A DNA stretch of 64,000 bases from Streptomyces sp. NRRL B-1140 (GTDB lineage: Bacteria; Actinomycetota; Actinomycetes; Streptomycetales; Streptomycetaceae). A program made the position numbers and the translations under genes. Positions 39,284 to 47,953 of the stretch are shown piece after piece; the first letter of the stretch is position 1, and each line of letters starts with the position of its first letter. Under the pieces are notes generated by a model. That model had not been told where the DNA came from and made no database searches. It was given only the letters and a program-made list of their open reading frames with translations. The stretch spans positions 62,001-126,000 of the forward strand of contig NZ_LGEA01000125.1 in the NCBI RefSeq assembly GCF_001280065.1. Reading direction: 5' to 3'.

Positions 39284-42276
39284 GGCTCCACCGGCTCACC
39301 GTCACCGCCTTCGGCCCTTTCGGCGGCACACAGACCGTCGACTTCGACGAACTGTCGGCGGCCGGGCTGTTCCTGCTACACGGACCCACCGGCGCGGGCA
39401 AGACCTCCGTCCTGGACGCCGTCTGCTACGCCCTCTACGGCTCGGTGCCGGGCGCCCGGCAGGGCGGCGGCCAGGGCACGGCCCTGCGCAGCGACCACGC
39501 GGCGCCCGCGACCCGCACCGAGGTCACCCTCGACCTCACCGTCGCCGGGCGCCGTCTGGAGGTCACCCGTCAGCCGCCCTGGGAGCGCCCCAAGAAACGC
39601 GGCACCGGCACCACCCTCGACAAGGCCCAGACCTGGCTGCGCGAGTACGACCCGACGGCCGGGACCTGGAAGGACCTCAGCCGCTCCCACCAGGAGGTCG
39701 GCGAGGAGATCACCCAGCTGCTCGGCATGAGCCGGGAGCAGTTCTGCCAGGTCGTGCTGCTGCCGCAGGGCGACTTCGCCCGGTTCCTGCGCGCCGACGC
39801 CGAGGCCCGCGGCAAACTGCTGGGCCGCCTGTTCGACACCCGCCGCTTCGCCGACGTCGAAAAGCGCCTCGCCGAGCGGCGCCGCAGCACCGAGACCCAG
39901 GTGCGGGAGGGGGACGCGGAGCTGCTGGCCGACGCCCACCGCATGCAGCAGGCCGCGGACGACGCCATGGAGCTGCCCGAACTCGCCCCCGGCGAACCGG
40001 GACTCGCCGAGGCGGTGCTGAGCGCCGCCGCCGTCGCCCGCAGCACCGCCCGCGAACAACTCACCGTCGCCGCGGGCACGCTCACCGCGGCCGAGTCCGC
40101 GCAGGCCGCCGCCGGCCGGACTCTGGACGAGGTGCGCGAACTGGCCCGGCTGCAGCGGCGGTTCGACGAGGCACGCGAACGAGCGGCGCGCCTGGAACAA
40201 GGAGCCGAGGCCTACCGGGAGGCCCAGGCCCTCATGGAACGGGGCCGCAAGGCCGAAGCCGTCGCGCCCGCCCTGGAACTACGGGAAGCCTCCGAAGCGG
40301 AACACCGCCGGGCAGCCGCCGCCGAGGCGCGTGCGCGTGCCCTGCTGCCGGAGACCTTCGCCGGCGAGGGCGCGGCCGGACTCGCAGCCGCCGCACGCCG
40401 GGCCGCCGAGGAACTGGGCGGGCTCGACTCGGCCCGCCGTGCCGAGCGGCGACTGGCCGAACTCCTCGACGAGCGCGCCGGCCTGGACCGCCAGGAACGC
40501 GCCGACGCCGACCTCCTCCAGGAGGCCGAGGCCTGGCTCGACGGCTGGGAGGAGCGGCGCACGGCACTCCAGACTCGCGTGGAATCCGCGCAGCAGGCCG
40601 CAGCTCTCGCCGAACAGCTCGGCGCACGGCGCGAGCCCGCGCAGCAGCGGCTGCGGGCGGCCCGCACGCGTGACCGGCTCGCGCAGGACACGGACCGGGC
40701 GGTCGACCGGGTCCGCACCGCGCAGGACGAGACGCTGCGGGCCAAGCAGCACTGGCTCGACCTCAAGGAGCAGCGCCTGAACGGCATCGCCGCCGAACTG
40801 GCCGCGAACCTCACCGACGGTGAGCCCTGCGCCGTCTGCGGCGCCACCGAACACCCGGCCCCCGCCCGCAAGGTCGCCGGGCACGTGGACCGCGAGGCGG
40901 AGGAGCACGCCCTCACCGCCTACCAGCGCGCCGACGAACAGCGCGCCGAGGACGAAAGGCGCCTCGGCACCGTACGGGAGGCACTCGCCGCCGCCACCGC
41001 CGAGGCCGGCGACACGCCGACCGCGCAACTCGACGACGAACTCGTGGACCTGGAAGAGCGGTACGCGCGGGCCCGCAGTGCCGCCGCCGAGCTGCACGCC
41101 GCGCAGGAGCGGCTGCGGCAGGCCGGGCAGGAGCACGAACGACGCTCCGCCGCCCGGCAGGAGACCGCCGTGCGCACCGCATCCCGGGTCGGTCACCGCG
41201 AGCGCCTGGACCGCGAACGGGCCGCGCTGCAGGAGGAGCTGGACCGGGCACGCGGCTCCCTGGACAGTGTCGCCGCGCGGGCCGCGCAACTGGAGCGGCG
41301 GGCTGCGCTGCTCACGGACGCCGCCGAAGCCGCACGCGTGGCCGAGGACACCGCCCAGCGGCTGAAGGACGCCGATGCCCGCCTCGCCGACGCCGCCTTC
41401 CGCGCCGGCTTCGACACCCCGCAGGCCGCGGCGGACGCCCTCCTCGACCGCGTCGCCCACCGCGAGCTGCAACGCCGCCTGGACGACTGGCAACACGAGG
41501 AGGCCGCCGTGCGGGCCGTTCTCGCAGAGGCCGACACCGCCGCCGCGGCCCGCGAGCCGCGGGCCGACCCGGACGCGGCGCAGCAGGCCGCCGACGAAGC
41601 GGACCGGCGGCTGCGCCACGCCGCCTCCGCCCACGACGCCGCCGAGCGGCGCTGCGCCGACCTCGACCGCCTCTCCGCCCGGGCGGCCGCCTCGGTCCGC
41701 CGGCTGGCGCCGCTGCGCGAGGAGTACGACCGCGTCGCCCGGATGGCCGGCCTCGCCGCCGGCACCTCGGCGGACAACGAACGCCGGATGCGCCTGGAGT
41801 CGTACGTCCTGGCGGCCCGGCTGGAGCAGGTCGCCGCCGCCGCGACCGTACGGCTGCGCCGTATGTCGTCCGGCCGCTACACCCTCGTCCACTCCGACGA
41901 CCGCACCGGACGCGGCCGCAGCGGGCTCGGACTGCACGTGGTCGACGCCTGGACCGGCCGCGAACGCGACACGGCGACGCTGTCGGGCGGTGAGACGTTC
42001 TTCGCCTCGCTCGCCCTGGCCCTCGGCCTCGCGGACGTCGTCACGGACGAGGCGGGCGGGGTGCGCCTGGACACGCTGTTCATCGACGAGGGCTTCGGCA
42101 GCCTCGACGACCAGACCCTGGACGAGGTCCTGGACGTGCTCGACTCCCTGCGGGAACGCGACCGCAGCGTCGGCATCGTCAGCCATGTCGCCGACCTGCG
42201 ACGGCGGATCCACGCCCAGCTGGAGGTGGTGAAGGGCCGGTCCGGGTCGACCCTGCGGCAGCGCGGCACCGGCTGA
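39280..42276 (+). CDS. sbcC: Exonuclease SbcCD subunit C
   Basis: A 998-residue SMC-like ATPase (Rad50 homologue). Walker A GPTGAGKTS (residues 35-43), Q-loop region FCQVVLLPQGDFARFL, long Ala/Arg/Glu-rich coiled coils, a zinc-hook CAVC motif at C517/C520, signature LSGGETFFASLALALGLAD (from 901) and Walker B LDTLFIDEGFGSLD. It pairs with SbcD in an ATP-dependent nuclease acting on DNA hairpins and ends. GTG start overlapping the sbcD stop, the normal arrangement. Confidence 0.95.
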   Translation: MRLHRLTVTAFGPFGGTQTVDFDELSAAGLFLLHGPTGAGKTSVLDAVCYALYGSVPGARQGGGQGTALRSDHAAPATRTEVTLDLTVAGRRLEVTRQPPWERPKKRGTGTTLDKAQTWLREYDPTAGTWKDLSRSHQEVGEEITQLLGMSREQFCQVVLLPQGDFARFLRADAEARGKLLGRLFDTRRFADVEKRLAERRRSTETQVREGDAELLADAHRMQQAADDAMELPELAPGEPGLAEAVLSAAAVARSTAREQLTVAAGTLTAAESAQAAAGRTLDEVRELARLQRRFDEARERAARLEQGAEAYREAQALMERGRKAEAVAPALELREASEAEHRRAAAAEARARALLPETFAGEGAAGLAAAARRAAEELGGLDSARRAERRLAELLDERAGLDRQERADADLLQEAEAWLDGWEERRTALQTRVESAQQAAALAEQLGARREPAQQRLRAARTRDRLAQDTDRAVDRVRTAQDETLRAKQHWLDLKEQRLNGIAAELAANLTDGEPCAVCGATEHPAPARKVAGHVDREAEEHALTAYQRADEQRAEDERRLGTVREALAAATAEAGDTPTAQLDDELVDLEERYARARSAAAELHAAQERLRQAGQEHERRSAARQETAVRTASRVGHRERLDRERAALQEELDRARGSLDSVAARAAQLERRAALLTDAAEAARVAEDTAQRLKDADARLADAAFRAGFDTPQAAADALLDRVAHRELQRRLDDWQHEEAAVRAVLAEADTAAAAREPRADPDAAQQAADEADRRLRHAASAHDAAERRCADLDRLSARAAASVRRLAPLREEYDRVARMAGLAAGTSADNERRMRLESYVLAARLEQVAAAATVRLRRMSSGRYTLVHSDDRTGRGRSGLGLHVVDAWTGRERDTATLSGGETFFASLALALGLADVVTDEAGGVRLDTLFIDEGFGSLDDQTLDEVLDVLDSLRERDRSVGIVSHVADLRRRIHAQLEVVKGRSGSTLRQRGTG

Positions 42277-42769
42277 GGTCAGCGGCCCAGGGGGCGCCGG
42301 GGGAGAGGCGAGGAGTACACCACGCTCGTGGTCACCGAGCCCAGCGCCCCGATCTTCCCCGACACGGGTCGCAGTGCCGCAGTGTCACGGGAAAACAGAC
42401 GGCAATGAGGCCCCAATGGTGCGGAACACAAACTTCAAGCATTCAACGACGCGGCTGCCCGAACGCCGTTGATTCCTTGGGCTTGTCAGGCTTCCACGTT
42501 TGATTCGCGGCGCTCACATGCGTATGCGACTCTGGAGGAGAAGCGAGATCCCTCTCATCTTCATCCAGACATGCAGCCGACACTGGGGTGTTGGCGGCCC
42601 TTCCGGAATGCAGCTCCCGGAAATCTTCTCTTTCACTGCCGCCCTCCCCCTTCTGATCAAGGGCCGGCCATGGGGGCGGAAAGAATTTCTGGTTTGCACG
42701 ACTTTCTCGTCGGCACGACCGGCCTCGACTGCTTGTGCACCTACCGTAGTTACAGGGCTGGAGGCCCAC
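42277..42769. other. Non-coding stretch upstream of the metalloprotease gene
   Basis: Nearly 500 bases without a convincing gene. The metalloprotease frame is open upstream to 42500, but that extension has no ribosome site and no protein-like character. GC is visibly lower than in sbcC from about 42380 on, marking the left edge of an accessory patch. No clear promoter was identified. Confidence 0.4.
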
Positions 42770-44608
42770 ATGACCAGTCGTGACGACATCTACGTGGCGG
42801 AGAATCCGTCCGTACCGCGGGAACCCGCACAGCCAACGCCGGGCCGTACCATTCATCGGTACGGGAGGCTGAACATCGTCGGCGAAGCCGACCACGAGGT
42901 TACGAACGGCGAAGTGCCATCGGCATCAGCCCTCGGGGAGGCGGAGACCGACCTGGCAGAAGTCGAGCAGCTCGGGCTGGCGGCACTGCAACTTCGCGAG
43001 TCGGACGACTTCCGCACAGCCAAGAGTGCCCGTCCTCGGGCGGGTGAGCGGTGGGACATGGCCGGCTGTGCCAGCGTGGTTCCGACGCCCACGGTGGCCA
43101 CCCATCCGGGCGCGGCGTCCTTCGCCCCGCCGACGAGCGCCTACCTCGAAGGCAGCGTCGCAGTAGGCATCGTCATCGTTGAGGGTCCCACCGCCGCTCT
43201 GCAGTTCTCCGAAGAGGAGCGTACGAAGGTCGTCGCGGAGGTCCAGAACGGGCTCGGGTGGCTCGCGAGCGTGAATCCCTCCGCAGGCGTCAGCTTCGCC
43301 TACGACATCCAGCACGTCGCGCTGAACACTCAAGCGAACCCGAACGCTGCCGACCTGGAAGCGCACTGGCGAGACCCGGCCATGGCTGCCCTGGGGTACA
43401 GCGCCGACTGGAACGGAGTGCTGAACTACGTCGAAGCCATACGCGGCCGTTTGGGCACCCGGTGGACGTACTGCGGCTTCTTCACCAAATACCCCGTCGG
43501 CCACTTCGCCTACGCGAGCATCGGTGGACCCCGCATCGTGATGGACTACAACAACGACGGATGGGGACCGGATAACATCGACCGGGTCTTCGCCCATGAG
43601 ACCGGGCACATCTTCGGTTGCCCCGACGAGTACGCGAGCAGCGGGTGCGACTGCGGCGGCAGGTGGGGGCGGTTCGGCGTCAACAATGGAAACTGCGCGA
43701 GTTGTGCGTCTGGCGGTGGCACTTCTTGCCTCATGAAACAGAACGACTTCAGCTACTGCGAGTACACGGCGAGTCACCTCGGCTGGTCCGTGGTGACGCC
43801 GCTCTTCGCAAAACACAGCGGCAAGGTGCTGGACGTTTCGGGTATTTCACCGGACAACGGTGCCCCCGTCATCCAATGGGACTGGTGGGGCGGCGACAAC
43901 CAGCGCTGGCGACTCGAGGCCCTGGGCGACGGCTACGTTCGGGCAGTGGCACAGCACAGTGGCAAGGTGCTGGACGTGTCGGGCATTTCACCGGACAACG
44001 GTGCTCCCCTTATCCAGTGGGACTGGTGGGGCGGCGACAACCAGCGCTGGCGTTTCGAATCGGTCGCCGATGGCGTCCATCAGTTGACGGCCAAGCACAG
44101 TGGCAGGGTGCTGGACGTGTCGGGCATCTCACCGGACAATGGCGCCCCCGTCATCCAGTGGGACTGGCACGGAGGTGACAACCAGCGCTGGGAGTACCAG
44201 TTCCAGCCGCTCTTCGCCAAGCACAGCGGCAAGGCGCTGGACGTCTCGGGCGGATCGCCGGACAACGGCGCCCCGCTCATCCAGTGGAGTTGGTGGAGTG
44301 GGGACAACCAGCACTGGAGGCTGGAACCGGTTGGTGATGGCTGTGTACGCATCATCGCCAAGCACAGCGGCAAGGTCCTCGACATCGAGCAGGCGTCCAC
44401 GGAGAACGGCGCCCGCCTCATCCAGTGGGAATGGTGGGGTGGCGACAACCAGCGTTTCCGCCTGGAACCCGTCGAGAACGGCTACTTCAAGCTGACGGCC
44501 AAACACAGTAACAAGGTGCTGGACGTCTCCGGAATTTCTGCCGACGACGGAGCGCCGATCATCCAGTGGGACTGGTGGGGCGGTGACAATCAACGCTGGC
44601 GCTACTGA
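42770..44608 (+). CDS. HExxH metalloprotease with two RICIN beta-trefoils
   Basis: A 612-residue protein. Residues 1-115 are acidic and disordered-looking. The catalytic domain (about 116-343) holds H276-ETGH-IFGCPDEY, the zinc motif of a metzincin-like or related metallopeptidase. A Cys-rich segment (SGCDCGGRWG, NCASCASGGG, SCLM) and CEYTASHLGW follow. Two RICIN trefoils (344-479 and 480-612) each contain three near-identical repeats with IQWDWWGGDNQRW. It would bind galactose-like sugars and cleave a protein target. No signal peptide or membrane span is visible, so the export route is unclear. GGAGG lies about 6 bases before the ATG. Confidence 0.85.
   Translation: MTSRDDIYVAENPSVPREPAQPTPGRTIHRYGRLNIVGEADHEVTNGEVPSASALGEAETDLAEVEQLGLAALQLRESDDFRTAKSARPRAGERWDMAGCASVVPTPTVATHPGAASFAPPTSAYLEGSVAVGIVIVEGPTAALQFSEEERTKVVAEVQNGLGWLASVNPSAGVSFAYDIQHVALNTQANPNAADLEAHWRDPAMAALGYSADWNGVLNYVEAIRGRLGTRWTYCGFFTKYPVGHFAYASIGGPRIVMDYNNDGWGPDNIDRVFAHETGHIFGCPDEYASSGCDCGGRWGRFGVNNGNCASCASGGGTSCLMKQNDFSYCEYTASHLGWSVVTPLFAKHSGKVLDVSGISPDNGAPVIQWDWWGGDNQRWRLEALGDGYVRAVAQHSGKVLDVSGISPDNGAPLIQWDWWGGDNQRWRFESVADGVHQLTAKHSGRVLDVSGISPDNGAPVIQWDWHGGDNQRWEYQFQPLFAKHSGKALDVSGGSPDNGAPLIQWSWWSGDNQHWRLEPVGDGCVRIIAKHSGKVLDIEQASTENGARLIQWEWWGGDNQRFRLEPVENGYFKLTAKHSNKVLDVSGISADDGAPIIQWDWWGGDNQRWRY
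43799..44605 (+). repeat. Six tandem RICIN repeats, highly similar at DNA level
   Basis: Six units of about 135-140 bases encode AKHSGKVLDVSG...QWDWWGGDNQRW variants starting near 43807, 43951, 44089, 44215, 44356 and 44500. Stretches such as CAGTGGGACTGGTGGGG recur almost unchanged, so the array could expand or contract by recombination. Confidence 0.85.
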
Positions 44609-44633
44609 CTACCCCCAGCGCCTTCTCATCCTT

Positions 44634-44662
44634 GCTCGCCGGGTCCGACAGGCCCGGCGAGC
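44634..44662 (+). terminator. Terminator-like hairpin after the metalloprotease gene
   Basis: A perfect 10-bp stem GCTCGCCGGG (44634-44643) with CCCGGCGAGC (44653-44662) and a 9-base loop, 25 bases after the stop. No long T run follows. It separates the metalloprotease from the small gene at 44708. Confidence 0.6.
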
Positions 44663-44707
44663 GATCGTCTCCGACCCCGGGAAAGCCCATTAATGGAGCG
44701 GTGTGCT

Positions 44708-45049
44708 ATGGACAGCGAGAACCGTGAGGCACTCGTGATGGTAGAAGCCGGCGACTACGAAACTGCGCTCATCGCATTGCGTGCGCTTGCCAGGGTCACC
44801 CAGGTGATGCCGCCGAGGCTGGCGCTGGTGGTTGCAGATCCGGGATCGCGCACGGAGGCTTCCGCCCTGCCCGGCACAGCCTGGTACGAGGATGACCTAC
44901 CTCCCGATGTCTATTCCGGCCTCTCGCCGCAGGAACGGTTGTTCGTCGATGCCTGGAGAGCGCGCCGAATTCCGAAAGAGCGACCGGGCGACCAGCTGCC
45001 TTGGGATGCCCCCGGCCACCTTCCTCCCGACCAGCCTCCTGCCGAGTAG
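44708..45049 (+). CDS. Uncharacterised small acidic protein downstream of the metalloprotease
   Basis: A 113-residue product (MDSENREALVMVEAGDYETA...) with an N-terminal helical part containing LIALRALARVTQVMPPRLAL, then a Pro/Asp-rich C-terminus ending PPDQPPAE. The ATG at 44708 has GGAG 9 bases upstream; the ATG at 44693 in the same frame (adding five residues) has a weaker site and is also possible. No family is recognised. It follows the metalloprotease terminator and precedes an Imm21-type gene. Confidence 0.5.
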   Translation: MDSENREALVMVEAGDYETALIALRALARVTQVMPPRLALVVADPGSRTEASALPGTAWYEDDLPPDVYSGLSPQERLFVDAWRARRIPKERPGDQLPWDAPGHLPPDQPPAE

Positions 45050-45139
45050 GACAAGGAGATGCTCGGCGGCTTCGAGGACGACTGCGGCTGCTGAACCCGT
45101 GATCCTCTGCCGCGCGGCAGCCCTGTAGGTTCTGACGCC

Positions 45140-45658
45140 ATGGTGCGATACGCGGAGCCGGGCGCTGTGGAGTGGGTGGAGTCGGGCGGGGGGCCGCTGA
45201 TAGCGGTACCGGAGACCGTCCTGCCGTTCTGGGCGGGGGCCGACGGCGAGGAGACGGCCTCGGACTACGACCGGGCCTGCGAGGTGGACGGCCACGTCGG
45301 CCTCCTCCCGGTCGGCGACTGCACCGCCCTGGTCCTGGGCGACGAGCCCGCCGCGACCGCCTATCTGCCCGGCCACGGCGTGTTCGTCCGCTGGTGCGCC
45401 GGCGACTGTGAGGACGAACTGCTGGCGAGCGTGCCGTCGGCGACCGCCACGGCGGAGTGGGGACCGGAGACGACCTGGAAGGTGCCCGGGCCCGTCCGCC
45501 TCTTCGACGCGGCCTGGCCCGGGACGGGCCTCGCGGACGCCGACCAGGTCCGGGTGGTCCTGGAACCCGGCAGATACGCGGTCCGGGCGGCGAGGGTCCA
45601 GCCGGGGCCGGAGACCTGGCTGGACCTGATCGAGCTACGCCTTCTGGCGCCGCGATAG
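45140..45658 (+). CDS. Imm21-type immunity protein
   Basis: A 172-residue protein with the pattern of the Imm21 family: VEWVESGGGPLIAVPETVL at the N-terminus, SDYDRACEVDGHVGLLPVGD, then LVLGDEPAATAYLPGHGVF. Such proteins are predicted to neutralise toxins of polymorphic toxin systems; in Streptomyces they are often found as orphans. No toxin domain of a recognised type lies next to it. The nearest candidate partner is the metalloprotease two genes upstream, which is speculation. No strong ribosome site is visible before the ATG. Confidence 0.7.
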   Translation: MVRYAEPGAVEWVESGGGPLIAVPETVLPFWAGADGEETASDYDRACEVDGHVGLLPVGDCTALVLGDEPAATAYLPGHGVFVRWCAGDCEDELLASVPSATATAEWGPETTWKVPGPVRLFDAAWPGTGLADADQVRVVLEPGRYAVRAARVQPGPETWLDLIELRLLAPR

Positions 45659-45677
45659 CGACTCCGGGCAGACGCGC

Positions 45678-47369
45678 CTACAACTGCGACAGTTCGTCCA
45701 CCAGGTCGTCCAGACCGAGCGATCCCTGCGACAGCGCCGCCATGTGCCAGGCCTTCGGGTCGAAGGCGTCGCCGTGGCGCTTGCGGGCGTTCTCGCGGCC
45801 CAGCAGCCAGGCCCGTTCGCCGAGCTTGTAGCCGATGGCCTGGCCCGGCATGGACAGGTAGCGCGTCAGCTCGCTCTCCACGAAGTCGGCCGACCGGCTG
45901 CTGTGCGAGCCGAAGAACTCCTGTGCCAGCTCGGCCGTCCAGCGCTCGCCGGGGTGGAAGGGCGAGTCGTCCGGGATCGTCAGCTCCAGGTGCATGCCGA
46001 TGTCGATGATGACGCGCACGGCCCGCATCATCTGCGCGTCCAGGTAGCCGAGCCGGCGCTCCGGGTCCGTCAGGAAGCCCAGTTCGTCCATCAGCCGCTC
46101 CGCGTACAGCGCCCATCCCTCGGCGTTGGCGCTGACCATGCCGACGCTCGCCTGGTAGCGCGAGAGGTTCTGCGCCACGTGCTTCCACTGGGCCAGCTGG
46201 AGGTGGTGGCCGGGCACGCCCTCGTGGTACCAGGTCGACACCAGGTCGTAGACCGGGAAGCGCGTCTCGCCCATGGTGGGCAGCCAGGTGCAGCCCGGGC
46301 GGGAGAAGTCGTCCGACGGCGGCGTGTAGTAGGGGGCGGCGGCGCTGCCCGGAGGGGCGATGCGCGACTCCACCCGGCGCACCCGCTCGGCCAGGTCGAA
46401 ATGGGTGCCGTCGAGCGCGTCCATCGCCTCGTCCATGAGGCCCTGCAGCCAGTCGCGGACCTCGTCGACGCCCTCGATGTGCGTGCCCTGCGCGTCGAGG
46501 TGGGCCAGCGCCTCCCACGGCGTGCCGGCGCCCGGCAGGATCTTCTCGGCCTCGGTCTTCATCTCGCCGAGGAGGCGGTGGTACTCGGACCAGCCGTAGG
46601 CGTACGCCTCGTCCAGGTCGAGGTCCGTGCCGTTGAAGTAGCGCACCCAGCGCGCGTACCGCTCCCGGCCCACCACGTCCGGCGCGCCCTCGATCGCCGG
46701 CGCGTACACGTCCCGCATCCAGTCGCGCAGCCGCACGACCGCCTCGGTGGCCGACCGGGCGGCGGTGTCCAGCTCGGAGCGCAGGGCCTCGGGCCCGGCG
46801 GCCGCGTACTGCTCGAACCAGCCGTGTCCCTCGCCGTCCGCGTCGGCCCACTCGCCGAGCTGCCGCACGAACGTGGCCGTGGCGCGGGGCCCGGCGTACA
46901 GCTTGCGTTCCAGGCCGAGTGCCAGAGACTCCCGGTAGCCCTCCAGCGCGGCCGGGACCCCGCGCAGCCGCTCGGCGATAGCCGCCCAGTCCTGCTCCGT
47001 CTGGGCCGGCGTCACGGTGAACACCTGTCGCACCGCATGGGCGATGGAGCTCAGGTTGCTGACGGAGCGCAGACTCTCGTCGGCCTCGTGCACCGCGAGT
47101 TCGGCGCTCAGCCGCTCGCGCAGCAGCCGGGCGCACCGGCGCTCGATGTCACTGTCCGCGCCGGGCTGCCGCTCGGCCTCGTCCAGCCGGGCCAGTGTCC
47201 GGCGCGCCAGCTCGGCGAGTGCCTCCTGGCCCGCCGGTGAGGTGTCGGGCAGCCTGCTCGAACTCTCCTTGTCGCCGAGGAACGTACCGGTGATCGGGTC
47301 GAGGGCGACGAGTTCGTCGACGTAGGCGTCGGCGACTTCCCGGGGCAGCTGGCTCTTGATCTCAGACAT
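45678..47369 (-). CDS. DUF885-family metallopeptidase-like protein
   Basis: A 563-residue protein of the DUF885 family. The diagnostic HEGVPGHHLQLAQWKH motif (HExxxHH, a metallopeptidase-like signature), the NAEGWALYAERLMDELGF segment and PGQAIGYKLGERAWLLGRE are visible. Members are thought to act as carboxypeptidase-like or dipeptidase-like enzymes. No signal peptide is present. Length is typical. It lies 31 bases downstream of the Lrp-type regulator gene on the same strand. Confidence 0.87.
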   Translation of the reverse strand: MSEIKSQLPREVADAYVDELVALDPITGTFLGDKESSSRLPDTSPAGQEALAELARRTLARLDEAERQPGADSDIERRCARLLRERLSAELAVHEADESLRSVSNLSSIAHAVRQVFTVTPAQTEQDWAAIAERLRGVPAALEGYRESLALGLERKLYAGPRATATFVRQLGEWADADGEGHGWFEQYAAAGPEALRSELDTAARSATEAVVRLRDWMRDVYAPAIEGAPDVVGRERYARWVRYFNGTDLDLDEAYAYGWSEYHRLLGEMKTEAEKILPGAGTPWEALAHLDAQGTHIEGVDEVRDWLQGLMDEAMDALDGTHFDLAERVRRVESRIAPPGSAAAPYYTPPSDDFSRPGCTWLPTMGETRFPVYDLVSTWYHEGVPGHHLQLAQWKHVAQNLSRYQASVGMVSANAEGWALYAERLMDELGFLTDPERRLGYLDAQMMRAVRVIIDIGMHLELTIPDDSPFHPGERWTAELAQEFFGSHSSRSADFVESELTRYLSMPGQAIGYKLGERAWLLGRENARKRHGDAFDPKAWHMAALSQGSLGLDDLVDELSQL

Positions 47370-47400
47370 GCGGCCATCCTCGTACGACGAACCGCCGACG

Positions 47401-47892
47401 TCACGCGGATTGAGCCGAGGGCGAAGGCGGCAGCAGCGGGCCGCACTCCCACTGCTGGAAGATCAGCCGGGTCTCCACCCGCGCCACCTCCCGCTGCGAC
47501 GTGAACTCGTCCAGCACCAGACGCTGCAGATCCGCCATGTCGGCGACCGCGACATGGACCAGGTAGTCGTCGGGACCGGTCAGATGGAACACCGTCCGCG
47601 ACTCCGGCAGGAGCCGGATCCGCTCCACGAACGGCCCCACCAGCTCCCGCCGGTGCGGCCTGACCTGCACCGACAGCAGGGCTTCCAGCCCGCGCCCGAG
47701 CTTGGCCGGATCCAGCTCCAGCCGGTGCCCGAGGATCACGCCCGAGCGGCGCAGCCGCGTCACCCGGTCGAGACAGGTCGACGGTGCCACCCCGACCTGC
47801 GCGGCGAGATCCCGGTAGGTCGCCCGGGCGTCGTTCTGCAACAGCCGCAACAGATGGAGATCCACCGGATCCAGTACGACAGATTCAGCCAT
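47401..47892 (-). CDS. Lrp/AsnC-family transcriptional regulator
   Basis: A 163-residue regulator: N-terminal AsnC-type helix-turn-helix (LDPVDLHLLRLLQNDARATY, VGVAPSTCLDRVTRLRRSGV) and a C-terminal RAM ligand domain (LLSVQVRPHRRELV, VFHLTGPDDYLVHVAVADM). Amino acids are the usual effectors. It is divergent from a trans-sulfuration enzyme gene 61 bases away, a common pairing in which the regulator controls amino acid degradation. The ATG at 47892 matches the family start. Confidence 0.9.
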   Translation of the reverse strand: MAESVVLDPVDLHLLRLLQNDARATYRDLAAQVGVAPSTCLDRVTRLRRSGVILGHRLELDPAKLGRGLEALLSVQVRPHRRELVGPFVERIRLLPESRTVFHLTGPDDYLVHVAVADMADLQRLVLDEFTSQREVARVETRLIFQQWECGPLLPPSPSAQSA

Positions 47893-47953
47893 CGGCCGAA
47901 CGTAGCACGGGATCCGCACCCGGCAGCCCGGCCGATGTTCACCCTTGCGCACC

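Noticed and set aside
42500..42769. In-frame N-terminal extension of the metalloprotease, which could have supplied a signal peptide
   Set aside because: The extra residues show no n/h/c-region pattern, there is no ribosome site before the possible starts, and GGAGG stands right before the ATG at 42770.
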